Below, one piece after another: positions 1 to 5,754 of a DNA stretch of 8,318 nucleotides. Origin of the DNA: Phycisphaerae bacterium. Its GTDB lineage: Bacteria; Planctomycetota; Phycisphaerae; Phycisphaerales; SM1A02. The notes below the pieces were generated by a model. It did no database searches and was not told the origin of the DNA. It saw nothing but the letters and a program-made list of their open reading frames with translations. Made by a program: the position numbers and the translations under genes. How positions within the stretch are numbered: position 1 is the first letter of the stretch; the number at the start of each line of letters is the position of its first letter. Where the stretch lies: the NCBI GenBank assembly GCA_002690755.1, contig NZFT01000064.1, positions 4,037 through 12,354 on the forward strand. The letters run 5' to 3'.

Positions 1-285
1 TACCTCGAGGCCCGTCGACACGGCATGCACCGCTGGGTGACCGCCTCGATGGACGGCGTGCATTTTCTCGCACCGGTCTTCACCGGCGACGTCGTCTCCT
101 TCCGCACCCGGACCGTCGAGACCGGCCGCTCCTCGGTGACCGTCGAAGTCCTCGTGGAAGCGGAACGACACGCCACCGGCGATCTCGTGAAAGTCACCGA
201 AGCGCGGCTGGCGATGGTGTCCGTGAACGCCGCCGGCCGGGCGATCGCCTTCGATTCGCCGCCCTCGCAGGGAGATCCGTCGTGA
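1..285 (+). CDS. Acyl-CoA thioesterase, YciA-like hotdog fold (3' part only)
   Basis: The reading frame is open from the first base, so the start lies outside the window; 94 residues are visible. The peptide after the tract VTASMDGVHFLAPVFTGDVV matches the C-terminal half of YciA/ACOT-type thioesterases, which have a similar 'M..F..PV..GDVV' strand-turn, followed by 'TGRSSVTVEV' and 'KVTEARLAMVSV'. Such enzymes hydrolyse cytoplasmic acyl-CoAs to free acid and CoA. The catalytic Asp of the family sits in the N-terminal half and cannot be checked here. The internal ATG at 25 is not a plausible start because it would remove half of the hotdog fold. The stop codon overlaps the GTG start of purN by 4 nt (GTGA), which suggests translational coupling, although the two functions have no obvious metabolic link. 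Confidence 0.8.
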   Translation, partial: YLEARRHGMHRWVTASMDGVHFLAPVFTGDVVSFRTRTVETGRSSVTVEVLVEAERHATGDLVKVTEARLAMVSVNAAGRAIAFDSPPSQGDPS

Positions 286-914
286 CCGAGGCTTCGCCGC
301 TCCGGCTCGGCTGTCTGATCTCCGGAGGCGGGCGAACGGTGCTGAACCTGAAGACCGCGATCGAACGCGACGCGATCCCCGCGGAGATCGCGACGGTGAT
401 CGCCCATCGCGAGGACCTCGCCGGTGTCCATCGCTGCCGTGCCGCGGGCCTCGGCGTGGAGATCGTCACCGATCGCGGACCGGACCCCCTCGACGAGATC
501 CTGCTTTCCGCCCGCGTCGACCTCGTCTGCCTCTGCGGCTATCTCCGACATTTCGCGGTCGAGCCACGCTGGAAGGACCGGGTCGTCAACATCCATCCCT
601 CCCTCCTGCCGAGCCACGGTGGCCGGGGGATGTACGGCGATCGCGTGCACGCGGCGGTCCTCGCCGCGGGCGAGGCGGAGACCGGCTGCACCGTTCACGT
701 GGTCGACGAGATCTACGATCACGGCGCCGTGATCCTGCAGCGGCGATGCCCGGTCCGTCCCGACGACACGACCTCGACGCTGGCCGCCAGGGTCTTCGAG
801 GCCGAATGCGTCGCGATGCCCACCGCGATCCGGGGTCTCGCGGAAGGGCGGATCCGGATCGAGCAGGGACGCGTGACCCGGACGGTGACGACTCCCGCCC
901 CCGATTCACCGTGA
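282..914 (+). CDS. purN: Phosphoribosylglycinamide formyltransferase (GART)
   Basis: This cytoplasmic enzyme of de novo purine synthesis transfers a formyl group from 10-formyl-THF to GAR. At 210 residues it has the normal PurN length. The catalytic triad of the family is present: Asn103 and His105 in 'VVNIHPSLLPS', and Asp146 in 'VDEIYDHGAVILQ'. 'GYLRHF' (86-91) matches the GFMR region of E. coli PurN. The segment 'GGRGMYGDRVHAAVL' (113-127) is the form seen in PurN proteins outside the Proteobacteria. The N-terminal phosphate-binding loop reads SGGGRT (14-19) rather than SGNGSN, a divergence noted from memory of E. coli PurN. The GTG start at 282 is supported by GGGAG at 270-274, 7 nt upstream, and by the 4-nt overlap with the thioesterase. 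Methionyl-tRNA formyltransferase is the other family with this fold, but the C-terminal domain it needs is absent. Confidence 0.9.
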   Translation: MTEASPLRLGCLISGGGRTVLNLKTAIERDAIPAEIATVIAHREDLAGVHRCRAAGLGVEIVTDRGPDPLDEILLSARVDLVCLCGYLRHFAVEPRWKDRVVNIHPSLLPSHGGRGMYGDRVHAAVLAAGEAETGCTVHVVDEIYDHGAVILQRRCPVRPDDTTSTLAARVFEAECVAMPTAIRGLAEGRIRIEQGRVTRTVTTPAPDSP

Positions 915-942
915 ACGCCGCGGTGAACGTCGATCCGGCTGC

Positions 943-948
943 TAGCAT
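943..948 (+). promoter_or_regulatory. Putative -10 element TAGCAT, leaderless promoter
   Basis: TAGCAT fits the TANNNT consensus and ends 7 nt before the ATG at 956. Transcription normally starts about 7 nt after the -10 hexamer, so the mRNA would begin at or next to the start codon. No Shine-Dalgarno sequence precedes this ATG, and no convincing -35 box is visible. The same layout recurs before three other genes in the window. Confidence 0.5.
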
Positions 949-955
949 CGAATCG

Positions 956-2434
956 ATGCGATCCCCGACGACACGAATCCGGAGCGTCGATCGAAGCACG
1001 CCCGTGCTGGCGGTACTCTTCGCGCTGATCGCCGCCTTCCTGATCGGGAACCTGGCTCGAGGCGACGACGCGGACGACGCCGCGGCCCTCGAACGCCGGA
1101 TCGTCCGGACCTTCGCGAGCGGCGACCACGAGGCCGCGCTCGTCCTGGTCGATCGCTACATCGCCGCGTGGCCGGACGCGCCGCACATGCGTTACAACCG
1201 GGCCTGCGGACTCGCCCTGCTGGGAAGATCCGACGAGGCCGCCGCGGCCCTGATGGTCGCCGTCGAACGCGGATTCCGCGACTTCGAGGTGATGCGTCGC
1301 GATCCGGATCTCGCTTCGATCCGCGAGCATCCGACGTTCACCGCGATCCTCGAGGCCCGACGTCGAATCGACCGCGGCACCGCGGACAAGCAGTTCGACG
1401 CATGGCGTCGGCGGTACGGCGAGGACTATCACTACGAGACCGACGAGGAACATCGCCTGCACTTCGCGACGGGCCTCGATGCCCGCGCCCACGCGGACAT
1501 GCAGCAGATCATCGCGCGGCAGGCGAAGCAGATGTCGACCCGGATCTTCAAGTCGCCTCCGCTGGACTGGTGCCTCGTGGTGGTTCCTTCCGAGAACCAC
1601 GTCCGCGAGGTCTTCCAGCGGATGCTCGACGTCGCCGATCCGGCCCGGACGCCGGGGGTCTACCTCCACGGCAAGCGTCTGCTGGTCACCCGCGACATCG
1701 GCGAGAGCCTGCGGCACGAATTCACTCATCGCATGCACTGGGCCGACATGGATCGACTCGGACAGCGACATGCGATGTGGGTCCAGGAGGGGCTCGCGAG
1801 CCTCTACGAGGAGTACGTCTGGACGGACGACGGACGAATCCGGTTCGTCCCGAACATGCGGCACAACATCGCCCGGCGGCAGGTGCAGGCCGGCATCTCG
1901 CTCGCGTGGCCGAAGCTCTTCCAACTCGACACCGACGCCTTCTTCGCCGGCAACGCCCGGTTCTATCCGCAGGTCCGGTCGATCTTCGAATTCCTCGCGT
2001 CCGTCGATCTGCTGGAAGCGTGGTACCGCGCCTACGTCGAGACCTTCGACCGGGATCCCGGAGGCGGGCGGGCGTTCGAGACGGTCTTCGGGCTTCCGGT
2101 CGAGCAGGTCGAGCAGCGTTGGAAGTCCTGGGTGCTGGATCGGGGCGCGATCGACGATCGGGTCGAGCAGGGCGATGCGTCGATCGGGGTCCAGGGAACC
2201 GACGCCGGAGACGGCGTGCGGATCGAACGGATCATCGGCCGCAACGCCCGTCGCGCCGGACTTCGGCGCGGAGACGTGATCGTCCGCGTGGACGACCAGC
2301 CGGTTCGAGCGAGGGGGGAGCTGATGCTCGCGATCGCCTCCCGCGACATCGGCGAAACGATCCGCGTGGAGATCCGAAGAAGGAACCAGCGACTGGTCAT
2401 CTCGGTGCGACTGGAAGCCCTGCGGGGTTCGTGA
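956..2434 (+). CDS. Exported metallopeptidase-like protein: TPR-like, peptidase MA-type HEFTH, C-terminal PDZ
   Basis: The protein has 492 residues. Residues 1-36 form a signal peptide or anchor: a basic N-region, then the hydrophobic core PVLAVLFALIAAFLI. Residues 42-135 look like a TPR unit ending in 'DPDLASIREHPTF', a module typical of TPR ends. A gluzincin-type zinc motif H254-E-F-T-H258 is followed by W275-V-Q-E278-G-L-A, where Glu278 fits the third zinc ligand; this is the peptidase MA arrangement. Residues 409-487 form a PDZ domain ('ARRAGLRRGDVIVRVDDQPV'). It probably acts in the periplasm or at the membrane as a protease, but the substrate is unknown. The frame stays open upstream, with GTG codons at 911 (overlapping the purN stop) and 923. 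ATG 956 is preferred because it places the signal peptide at the N-terminus and follows a -10 element. Zinc binding and activity are inferred from motifs. Confidence 0.8.
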   Translation: MRSPTTRIRSVDRSTPVLAVLFALIAAFLIGNLARGDDADDAAALERRIVRTFASGDHEAALVLVDRYIAAWPDAPHMRYNRACGLALLGRSDEAAAALMVAVERGFRDFEVMRRDPDLASIREHPTFTAILEARRRIDRGTADKQFDAWRRRYGEDYHYETDEEHRLHFATGLDARAHADMQQIIARQAKQMSTRIFKSPPLDWCLVVVPSENHVREVFQRMLDVADPARTPGVYLHGKRLLVTRDIGESLRHEFTHRMHWADMDRLGQRHAMWVQEGLASLYEEYVWTDDGRIRFVPNMRHNIARRQVQAGISLAWPKLFQLDTDAFFAGNARFYPQVRSIFEFLASVDLLEAWYRAYVETFDRDPGGGRAFETVFGLPVEQVEQRWKSWVLDRGAIDDRVEQGDASIGVQGTDAGDGVRIERIIGRNARRAGLRRGDVIVRVDDQPVRARGELMLAIASRDIGETIRVEIRRRNQRLVISVRLEALRGS

Positions 2435-2451
2435 ACGCGACCACGGCGTTC
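2433..2451 (+). terminator. Possible U-less hairpin at the stop codon of the PDZ peptidase gene
   Basis: GAACGC (2433-2438) pairs perfectly with GCGTTC (2446-2451) around a 7-nt loop. The stem begins inside the TGA stop codon at 2432-2434. No T-run follows, so this is not a classic intrinsic terminator; it may mark or protect the 3' end. A second palindrome, CCGGATCCGG, lies at 2463-2472 in the same 77-nt gap. Confidence 0.3.
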
Positions 2452-2493
2452 GACGACCGGGGCCGGATCCGGACCACCGAGAATCCGCCCGGT

Positions 2494-2499
2494 TAGACT
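2494..2499 (+). promoter_or_regulatory. Putative -10 element TAGACT for the DUF502-hpf-ptsN-HPr transcript
   Basis: TAGACT ends 12 nt before the ATG at 2512, which predicts a leader of about 5-6 nt, too short for a ribosome-binding site. The same hexamer lies before gpsA on the other strand. The 10 nt CGACCACATG around this start are repeated exactly at the start of the gene at 8239. No clear -35 box is seen. Confidence 0.45.
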
Positions 2500-2511
2500 G
2501 ACGCCGACCAC

Positions 2512-3423
2512 ATGCCAGATGCCTCCCCCAAGACCTTCCGCGCCGACTTCAAACGCTTCTTCGGACGCGGGCTCGCGGTGCTGCTTCCATCGGTCCTGAC
2601 GCTCTGGATCCTGGTCAAGGCCTATCAGTTCGTCGATTCCGCGATCGCCCAGCCGATCAATTCGGGGATCCGTGCCGGCATCGCGGAGACCGCGGATCGC
2701 TGGCCCGCGGTCGGCGAGCGGTTCGTGCCCGACGAGGCCGAGATCGCCGGGGAGATCGAGGCGAGAGCGAACGAAAAGGGCGTCGACACCGATCCCGCCA
2801 CGGTCCGGCGGGAACTCACCCGTCGCGAAGTGCGTGCCTGGTGGAACGAACACGCGCTGGCCCTCGACTGGATCGGGATCCTCGTCGCGGTGCTCAGCGT
2901 CTACTTCGCCGGCCGCCTGCTGGGCGGGTTCCTGGGCCGCCGGGTGCAACGGCGCCTGGAACGCATCATCACCAGCGTTCCGATCTTCAAGCAGGTCTAC
3001 CCGTACGTGAAGCAGGTCGTCGACTTCCTGTTCTCCGATGACAAGCCGATCAAATTCAACCGGGTCGTGGCGGTCGAGTACCCGCGACGCGGGATCTGGG
3101 CGGTGGGACTGGTGACGGGAAGTTCGATGCGGAGCATCGAGGAGGAATCCGGCGAGTCCCTCACCATCTTCATCCCCAGTTCACCGACCCCGTTCACCGG
3201 ATACACGATCACCGTGCCCCACGACGAGGTCCACGAACTTCCGATCAGCATCGACGAAGCCCTTCGATTCACGATCTCGGGCGGCGTCCTGGTGCCTCCC
3301 CGGGAATCGATTCCCGACCGAGATGCGGCGGAAGGCCCACCCGACGACCCCGGGCCGCGTATTCTTCAGCAGCCCCGCACGCCACCCCGTGATTCGACGC
3401 GGGACGATTCCAAGGAGTCCTGA
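2512..3423 (+). CDS. DUF502 family membrane protein
   Basis: This 303-residue inner-membrane protein has two clear membrane segments, about residues 20-40 (LAVLLPSVLTLWILVKAYQF) and 118-140 (DWIGILVAVLSVYFAGRLLG). A soluble domain follows with the DUF502 hallmarks: 'ERIITSVPIFKQVYPYVKQ' (150-168), 'GIWAVGLVTG' (194-203), 'TIFIPSSPTPFTGYTI' (218-233) and 'DEALRFTISGGVLVPP' (248-263). The family has no established biochemical role. Two features differ from what I recall of typical members: a charged segment of about 75 residues between the membrane segments, and a disordered Pro/Asp/Arg-rich tail after residue 265. The stop lies 2 nt before the hpf start, and the hpf ribosome-binding site is inside this gene, so the two are probably cotranscribed and coupled. 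Confidence 0.88.
   Translation: MPDASPKTFRADFKRFFGRGLAVLLPSVLTLWILVKAYQFVDSAIAQPINSGIRAGIAETADRWPAVGERFVPDEAEIAGEIEARANEKGVDTDPATVRRELTRREVRAWWNEHALALDWIGILVAVLSVYFAGRLLGGFLGRRVQRRLERIITSVPIFKQVYPYVKQVVDFLFSDDKPIKFNRVVAVEYPRRGIWAVGLVTGSSMRSIEEESGESLTIFIPSSPTPFTGYTITVPHDEVHELPISIDEALRFTISGGVLVPPRESIPDRDAAEGPPDDPGPRILQQPRTPPRDSTRDDSKES
3412..3417 (+). promoter_or_regulatory. Shine-Dalgarno sequence of hpf
   Basis: AAGGAG stands 8 nt before the hpf ATG at 3426 and lies within the last codons of the DUF502 gene. It is the strongest ribosome-binding site in the window. It shows that this organism uses Shine-Dalgarno initiation for some internal operon genes, in contrast to the genes at transcript heads. 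Confidence 0.8.
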
Positions 3424-3425
3424 CC

Positions 3426-3719
3426 ATGCAGATCATCGTCACCGGGCGGCACGTCGAGCTCACCGATGCGATCGAGCAGTACGCCATCAAGCGATGTGCC
3501 CACCTCGAGAAGTATCGGGAACACCTCCAGGCCATCGAGATCGTCCTCGACAAGGCGAAGATCCAGTACGACGTCGAGGTGAAGATCGACGTCCCCCACC
3601 ACTCGATCTTCGTGGGTCGGGCCGGCCACGAGGACCTGTATGCCGGAATCGATCAGGCGATCGACAAGGTCGAGCGTCAATTGCACGACTGGAAAGAGAA
3701 GCTCCAGCGCCACAAGTAG
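3426..3719 (+). CDS. hpf: Ribosome hibernation promoting factor, short form
   Basis: The 97-residue protein matches the short HPF/YfiA (RaiA) family, which binds the decoding centre of the 30S subunit and stores ribosomes as inactive particles during slow growth. Family features include the opening strand 'MQIIVTGRHVELTDAIEQYAIKRCAHLEKY', the second strand block 'IEIVLDKAKIQYDVEVKIDV' and the closing helix 'DLYAGIDQAIDKVERQLHDWKEKLQRHK'. There is no C-terminal dimerisation domain, so it is not long-form HPF. Its place directly before ptsN is the same as in the proteobacterial rpoN cluster. ATG 3426 is fixed by the AAGGAG upstream and the full-length match to the family. Confidence 0.93.
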   Translation: MQIIVTGRHVELTDAIEQYAIKRCAHLEKYREHLQAIEIVLDKAKIQYDVEVKIDVPHHSIFVGRAGHEDLYAGIDQAIDKVERQLHDWKEKLQRHK

Positions 3720-3739
3720 CCCGTTTCCCGGAACCAGAC

Positions 3740-4216
3740 ATGAAGCTTCGTGACATCGTGGTCGACAAGGCCATCTTCACTTCGATCACCGCCACCAAGG
3801 CGAAGGACGTCCTCGAGGAACTGCTCGACGGCCTCGTCGCCTGTGACGCGATCGCCGCGGAGCAGCGTGACCTCTATCTGAAGGAGGCGCTCAAGCGGGA
3901 ACGGAAGGGATCGACCGGCTTCGGCCACGGCGTGGCGGTGCCCCACGTGAAGGCCCCCGGGCTCGAGAAACTGACCGTCGCCATCGGCATCAGTGAGGAG
4001 GGCGTCGACTTCAACGCCCTCGACAAGCAGCCCGTGCACTCGATCTTCCTGCTGATCAGTCCGGAGGAGCGGCCCGAGGAGCACATCGACGCCATGGAGG
4101 CGATCTTCGGAAACCTGAGTCGCGATCAGTTCCGTCGCTTCCTCCGTCAGGCCACCAGCGTGGAGGAGATCCTGACCCTTCTCGACGAAGCCGATTCCGG
4201 AAACGCGGTCGGCTGA
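3740..4216 (+). CDS. ptsN: PTS EIIA type-2 protein, nitrogen-regulatory (EIIA-Ntr) type
   Basis: This 158-residue single-domain EIIA belongs to the fructose/mannitol-Ntr family. The phosphorylation site is His69 in 'GFGHGVAVPHVK' (60-71), matching the family's G.A.PH motif. 'GVDFNALDKQPVHSIFLLISP' (88-108) and the C-terminal helix 'EEILTLLDE' are also typical. No EIIB or EIIC domain is attached or encoded nearby, so the likely role is regulatory: it would receive phosphate from HPr and interact with target proteins. ATG 3740 lies 20 nt after hpf and matches the usual 'MKLRDIV' opening. A longer in-frame extension upstream overlaps hpf and does not resemble the family. Only a weak GGA precedes the start. 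Confidence 0.9.
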   Translation: MKLRDIVVDKAIFTSITATKAKDVLEELLDGLVACDAIAAEQRDLYLKEALKRERKGSTGFGHGVAVPHVKAPGLEKLTVAIGISEEGVDFNALDKQPVHSIFLLISPEERPEEHIDAMEAIFGNLSRDQFRRFLRQATSVEEILTLLDEADSGNAVG

Positions 4217-4228
4217 GCACCACCCATC

Positions 4229-4504
4229 ATGCCGAGCCGGAAGGTCACCATCTCGAACCGACTCGGGCTGCACGCCCGACCCGCCATGCTCCTCGCAGAG
4301 CGGGCGTCGACGTTCTCGTCGACGATCGAAATCGCCCGCGCGGACGCGGGTGACGCGGTCGACGGCAAGTCGATCATGCAACTCCTGATGCTGGCGGGAA
4401 CCTCGGGGACGGTGCTGAAGATCACCGCGGAGGGCGACGACGCGGCCGCCGCACTCGCCGCGATCGCGGAACTGATCGAACGAGGCTTCGAAGACGACGA
4501 ATGA
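4229..4504 (+). CDS. ptsH: Phosphocarrier protein HPr (or NPr)
   Basis: This 91-residue protein carries phosphate from EI to EIIA proteins. The active-site His15 lies in 'NRLGLHARPAM' (10-20). A second site, Ser48 in 'GKSIMQLLMLAG', corresponds to the HPr kinase target Ser46. 'GTVLKITAEGDDAAAALAAI' and the final helix complete the fold. The gene lies 12 nt after ptsN and is probably cotranscribed; no ribosome-binding site is visible. Neither EI (ptsI/ptsP) nor hprK is in this window. By position it could equally be called ptsO (NPr); sequence alone does not decide. Confidence 0.92.
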   Translation: MPSRKVTISNRLGLHARPAMLLAERASTFSSTIEIARADAGDAVDGKSIMQLLMLAGTSGTVLKITAEGDDAAAALAAIAELIERGFEDDE

Positions 4505-4509
4505 CCGTT

Positions 4510-4525
4510 CGCCGAGCCCTCGGCG
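4510..4525. terminator. Hairpin between convergent HPr and gpsA genes
   Basis: CGCCGA (4510-4515) and TCGGCG (4520-4525) form a perfect 6-bp stem around GCCC. It starts 6 nt after the HPr stop and lies 12 nt beyond the gpsA stop in the 33-nt convergent gap. A bidirectional terminator is expected here, but neither strand has a T-run. Confidence 0.45.
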
Positions 4526-4537
4526 CACGCCCTTCGA

Positions 4538-5548
4538 TCACGAGAGACCGCCGAACCCCTCGGCGGCCGAAGGTCGCGTCATGAGACCGTGAATGGCCTC
4601 CTCGGGCGCAAGTCCCTTGAAGAAGATTCCCTCGACCGCGGTGGTGATCGGCATCTCGAGATCATGAGCCCGGGCCCGTTCCAGGACGCTCTCGACCGTG
4701 GGCACCCCTTCCACCACGCACTGCTGCTCCTCCAGGTACGCCTCGAGGGCCGCCCCTCGGGCGATCGCCTCCCCGCAGGCGCGATTGCGACCTTCCTTGC
4801 TGAAACAGGTCGTGGCGAGGTCCCCGACCCCGGCGATGCCGAAGAAGGTCGTTGGATCCGCGCCCGCGGCGGTCCCGAAACGGGCCATCTCCGCGAGGCC
4901 TCGAGCCAGCAGGGCGCTCTTCGCATTGATGCCCAGTTCGAGACCGTCGCAGATTCCCGCGGCCAGGGCGATGACGTTCTTCAGCGCTCCCGAGAGCTCG
5001 ACTCCGATCAGGTCGTCGCTTTCATAGATTCGAAGCCAGGGGGTGCCGAACACCCGGTGCGTGGCCTCCGCCGCGGTCGACGATGGTGATGCCGCCACCA
5101 TCAAGGCCGGGAGTCGACGAGACAGTTCGGTGGCGATCGTCGGGCCGCTCAGCGCGCAGATCCGCGCGTCGGCCAGCAGCTCGTTCAGGATCCGGCTCGG
5201 ACGGAGGCCACTGCCGATCTCGAGCCCCTTCGCGGTCGAGACGACGACGGAATCCGGGACGACATGAGGGCTGATCCGACTCCAGACCGGCCGGATGAAC
5301 TGGGTCGGAATCGCATTCACCAGCACCCGACCTTCCGCGAAGATGCCGGGATCATGCTCGAACTCGACGGCATCCGGGATTCGCCAGCCGGGAAGTCGGG
5401 GACTCTCCCGAGTCTTCCGCAGGGCTTCCACCGAGGCCTCGAACGGCCCCCAGACCCGGACCCGAGGGGCGCCGGCCTCGATCGCGGCGGCCGCCATCAC
5501 GAGGCCCATCTGGCCGTCGCCGGCGACGATGACTTCGTCGGTGCTCAT
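4538..5548 (-). CDS. gpsA: NAD(P)H-dependent glycerol-3-phosphate dehydrogenase
   Basis: The enzyme reduces dihydroxyacetone phosphate to sn-glycerol-3-phosphate, the backbone for phospholipids, in the cytoplasm. At 336 residues it has the usual length. It shows an N-terminal Rossmann GxGxxG motif (G10-D-G-Q-M-G15), 'STAKGLE' (104-110), 'ALSGPTIATEL' (132-142, normally SGPSFA.E), the catalytic lysine Lys190 in 'GALKNVIALAAGICDG', 'GIAGVGDLATTCFSKEGRNR' (237-256), and 'VEGVPTVESV' near the end. ATG 5548 is chosen because the Rossmann strand starts at residue 6. In-frame sequence further upstream encodes arginine-rich peptide unlike the family and would run over the promoter. It is transcribed toward HPr and away from the P-type ATPase gene. 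Confidence 0.93.
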   Translation of the reverse strand: MSTDEVIVAGDGQMGLVMAAAAIEAGAPRVRVWGPFEASVEALRKTRESPRLPGWRIPDAVEFEHDPGIFAEGRVLVNAIPTQFIRPVWSRISPHVVPDSVVVSTAKGLEIGSGLRPSRILNELLADARICALSGPTIATELSRRLPALMVAASPSSTAAEATHRVFGTPWLRIYESDDLIGVELSGALKNVIALAAGICDGLELGINAKSALLARGLAEMARFGTAAGADPTTFFGIAGVGDLATTCFSKEGRNRACGEAIARGAALEAYLEEQQCVVEGVPTVESVLERARAHDLEMPITTAVEGIFFKGLAPEEAIHGLMTRPSAAEGFGGLS

Positions 5549-5555
5549 GCGTCGA

Positions 5556-5561
5556 AGTCTA
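5556..5561 (-). promoter_or_regulatory. Putative -10 element TAGACT, leaderless promoter of gpsA
   Basis: On the minus strand TAGACT is followed by 7 nt (TCGACGC) and then the gpsA ATG. This is the spacing seen at 956 and 8239, with the same hexamer as at 2494-2499. It predicts a transcript starting at the A of the ATG. There is no Shine-Dalgarno sequence. Confidence 0.5.
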
Positions 5562-5654
5562 CGGGAGAGGCCGATCCGGAGCATCGAGACCACCCATTCG
5601 GATTCGAGACCGCTCGAACCGGACCCGCGGAACCAACGTAGGCGAGAAGCCGGA

Positions 5655-5660
5655 TACAAT
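5655..5660 (+). promoter_or_regulatory. Putative -10 element TACAAT for the P-type ATPase gene
   Basis: TACAAT is the closest match to TATAAT in the 206-nt divergent gap between gpsA and the ATPase gene. Transcription would start near 5667, leaving a leader of about 88 nt before ATG 5755. No good -35 box is seen. The longer leader sets this gene apart from the leaderless starts. Confidence 0.4.
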
Positions 5661-5754
5661 GCGGAGTCGTTCGGAAGGCGGATCGGCCGGTCCACGGTCC
5701 ATCTCTCTCCGCCGTTCCGGACGTCGCACGACCGATCCAGGTCTCGGAGTAACC

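Noticed and set aside
746..955. N-terminal extension of the HEFTH-PDZ protein to earlier starts, including GTG 911 that overlaps the purN stop
   Set aside because: Starts before 911 run through purN, encode Arg/Asp-rich peptide and place the signal peptide in mid-protein. GTG 911 remains possible, but ATG 956 fits both the signal peptide and the -10 spacing.
719..1924. Minus-strand open frame of 401 codons opposite purN and the PDZ peptidase gene
   Set aside because: The composition is a typical shadow, and both plus-strand genes have clear motifs and matching starts.
2463..2472. Palindrome CCGGATCCGG as a regulator binding site
   Set aside because: It is short and made of common GC-rich words; no second copy near a promoter supports an operator role.
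3323..3739. In-frame extension of ptsN upstream across hpf
   Set aside because: The extension is low-complexity Arg/Pro-rich peptide in another frame of hpf; ATG 3740 gives the standard EIIA-Ntr start.
5659..5754. In-frame ATG at 5659 as the ATPase start
   Set aside because: It overlaps the putative TACAAT -10 element and adds an Arg/Ser-rich stretch. ATG 5755 has a GGAG 5 nt upstream and a normal N-terminus.
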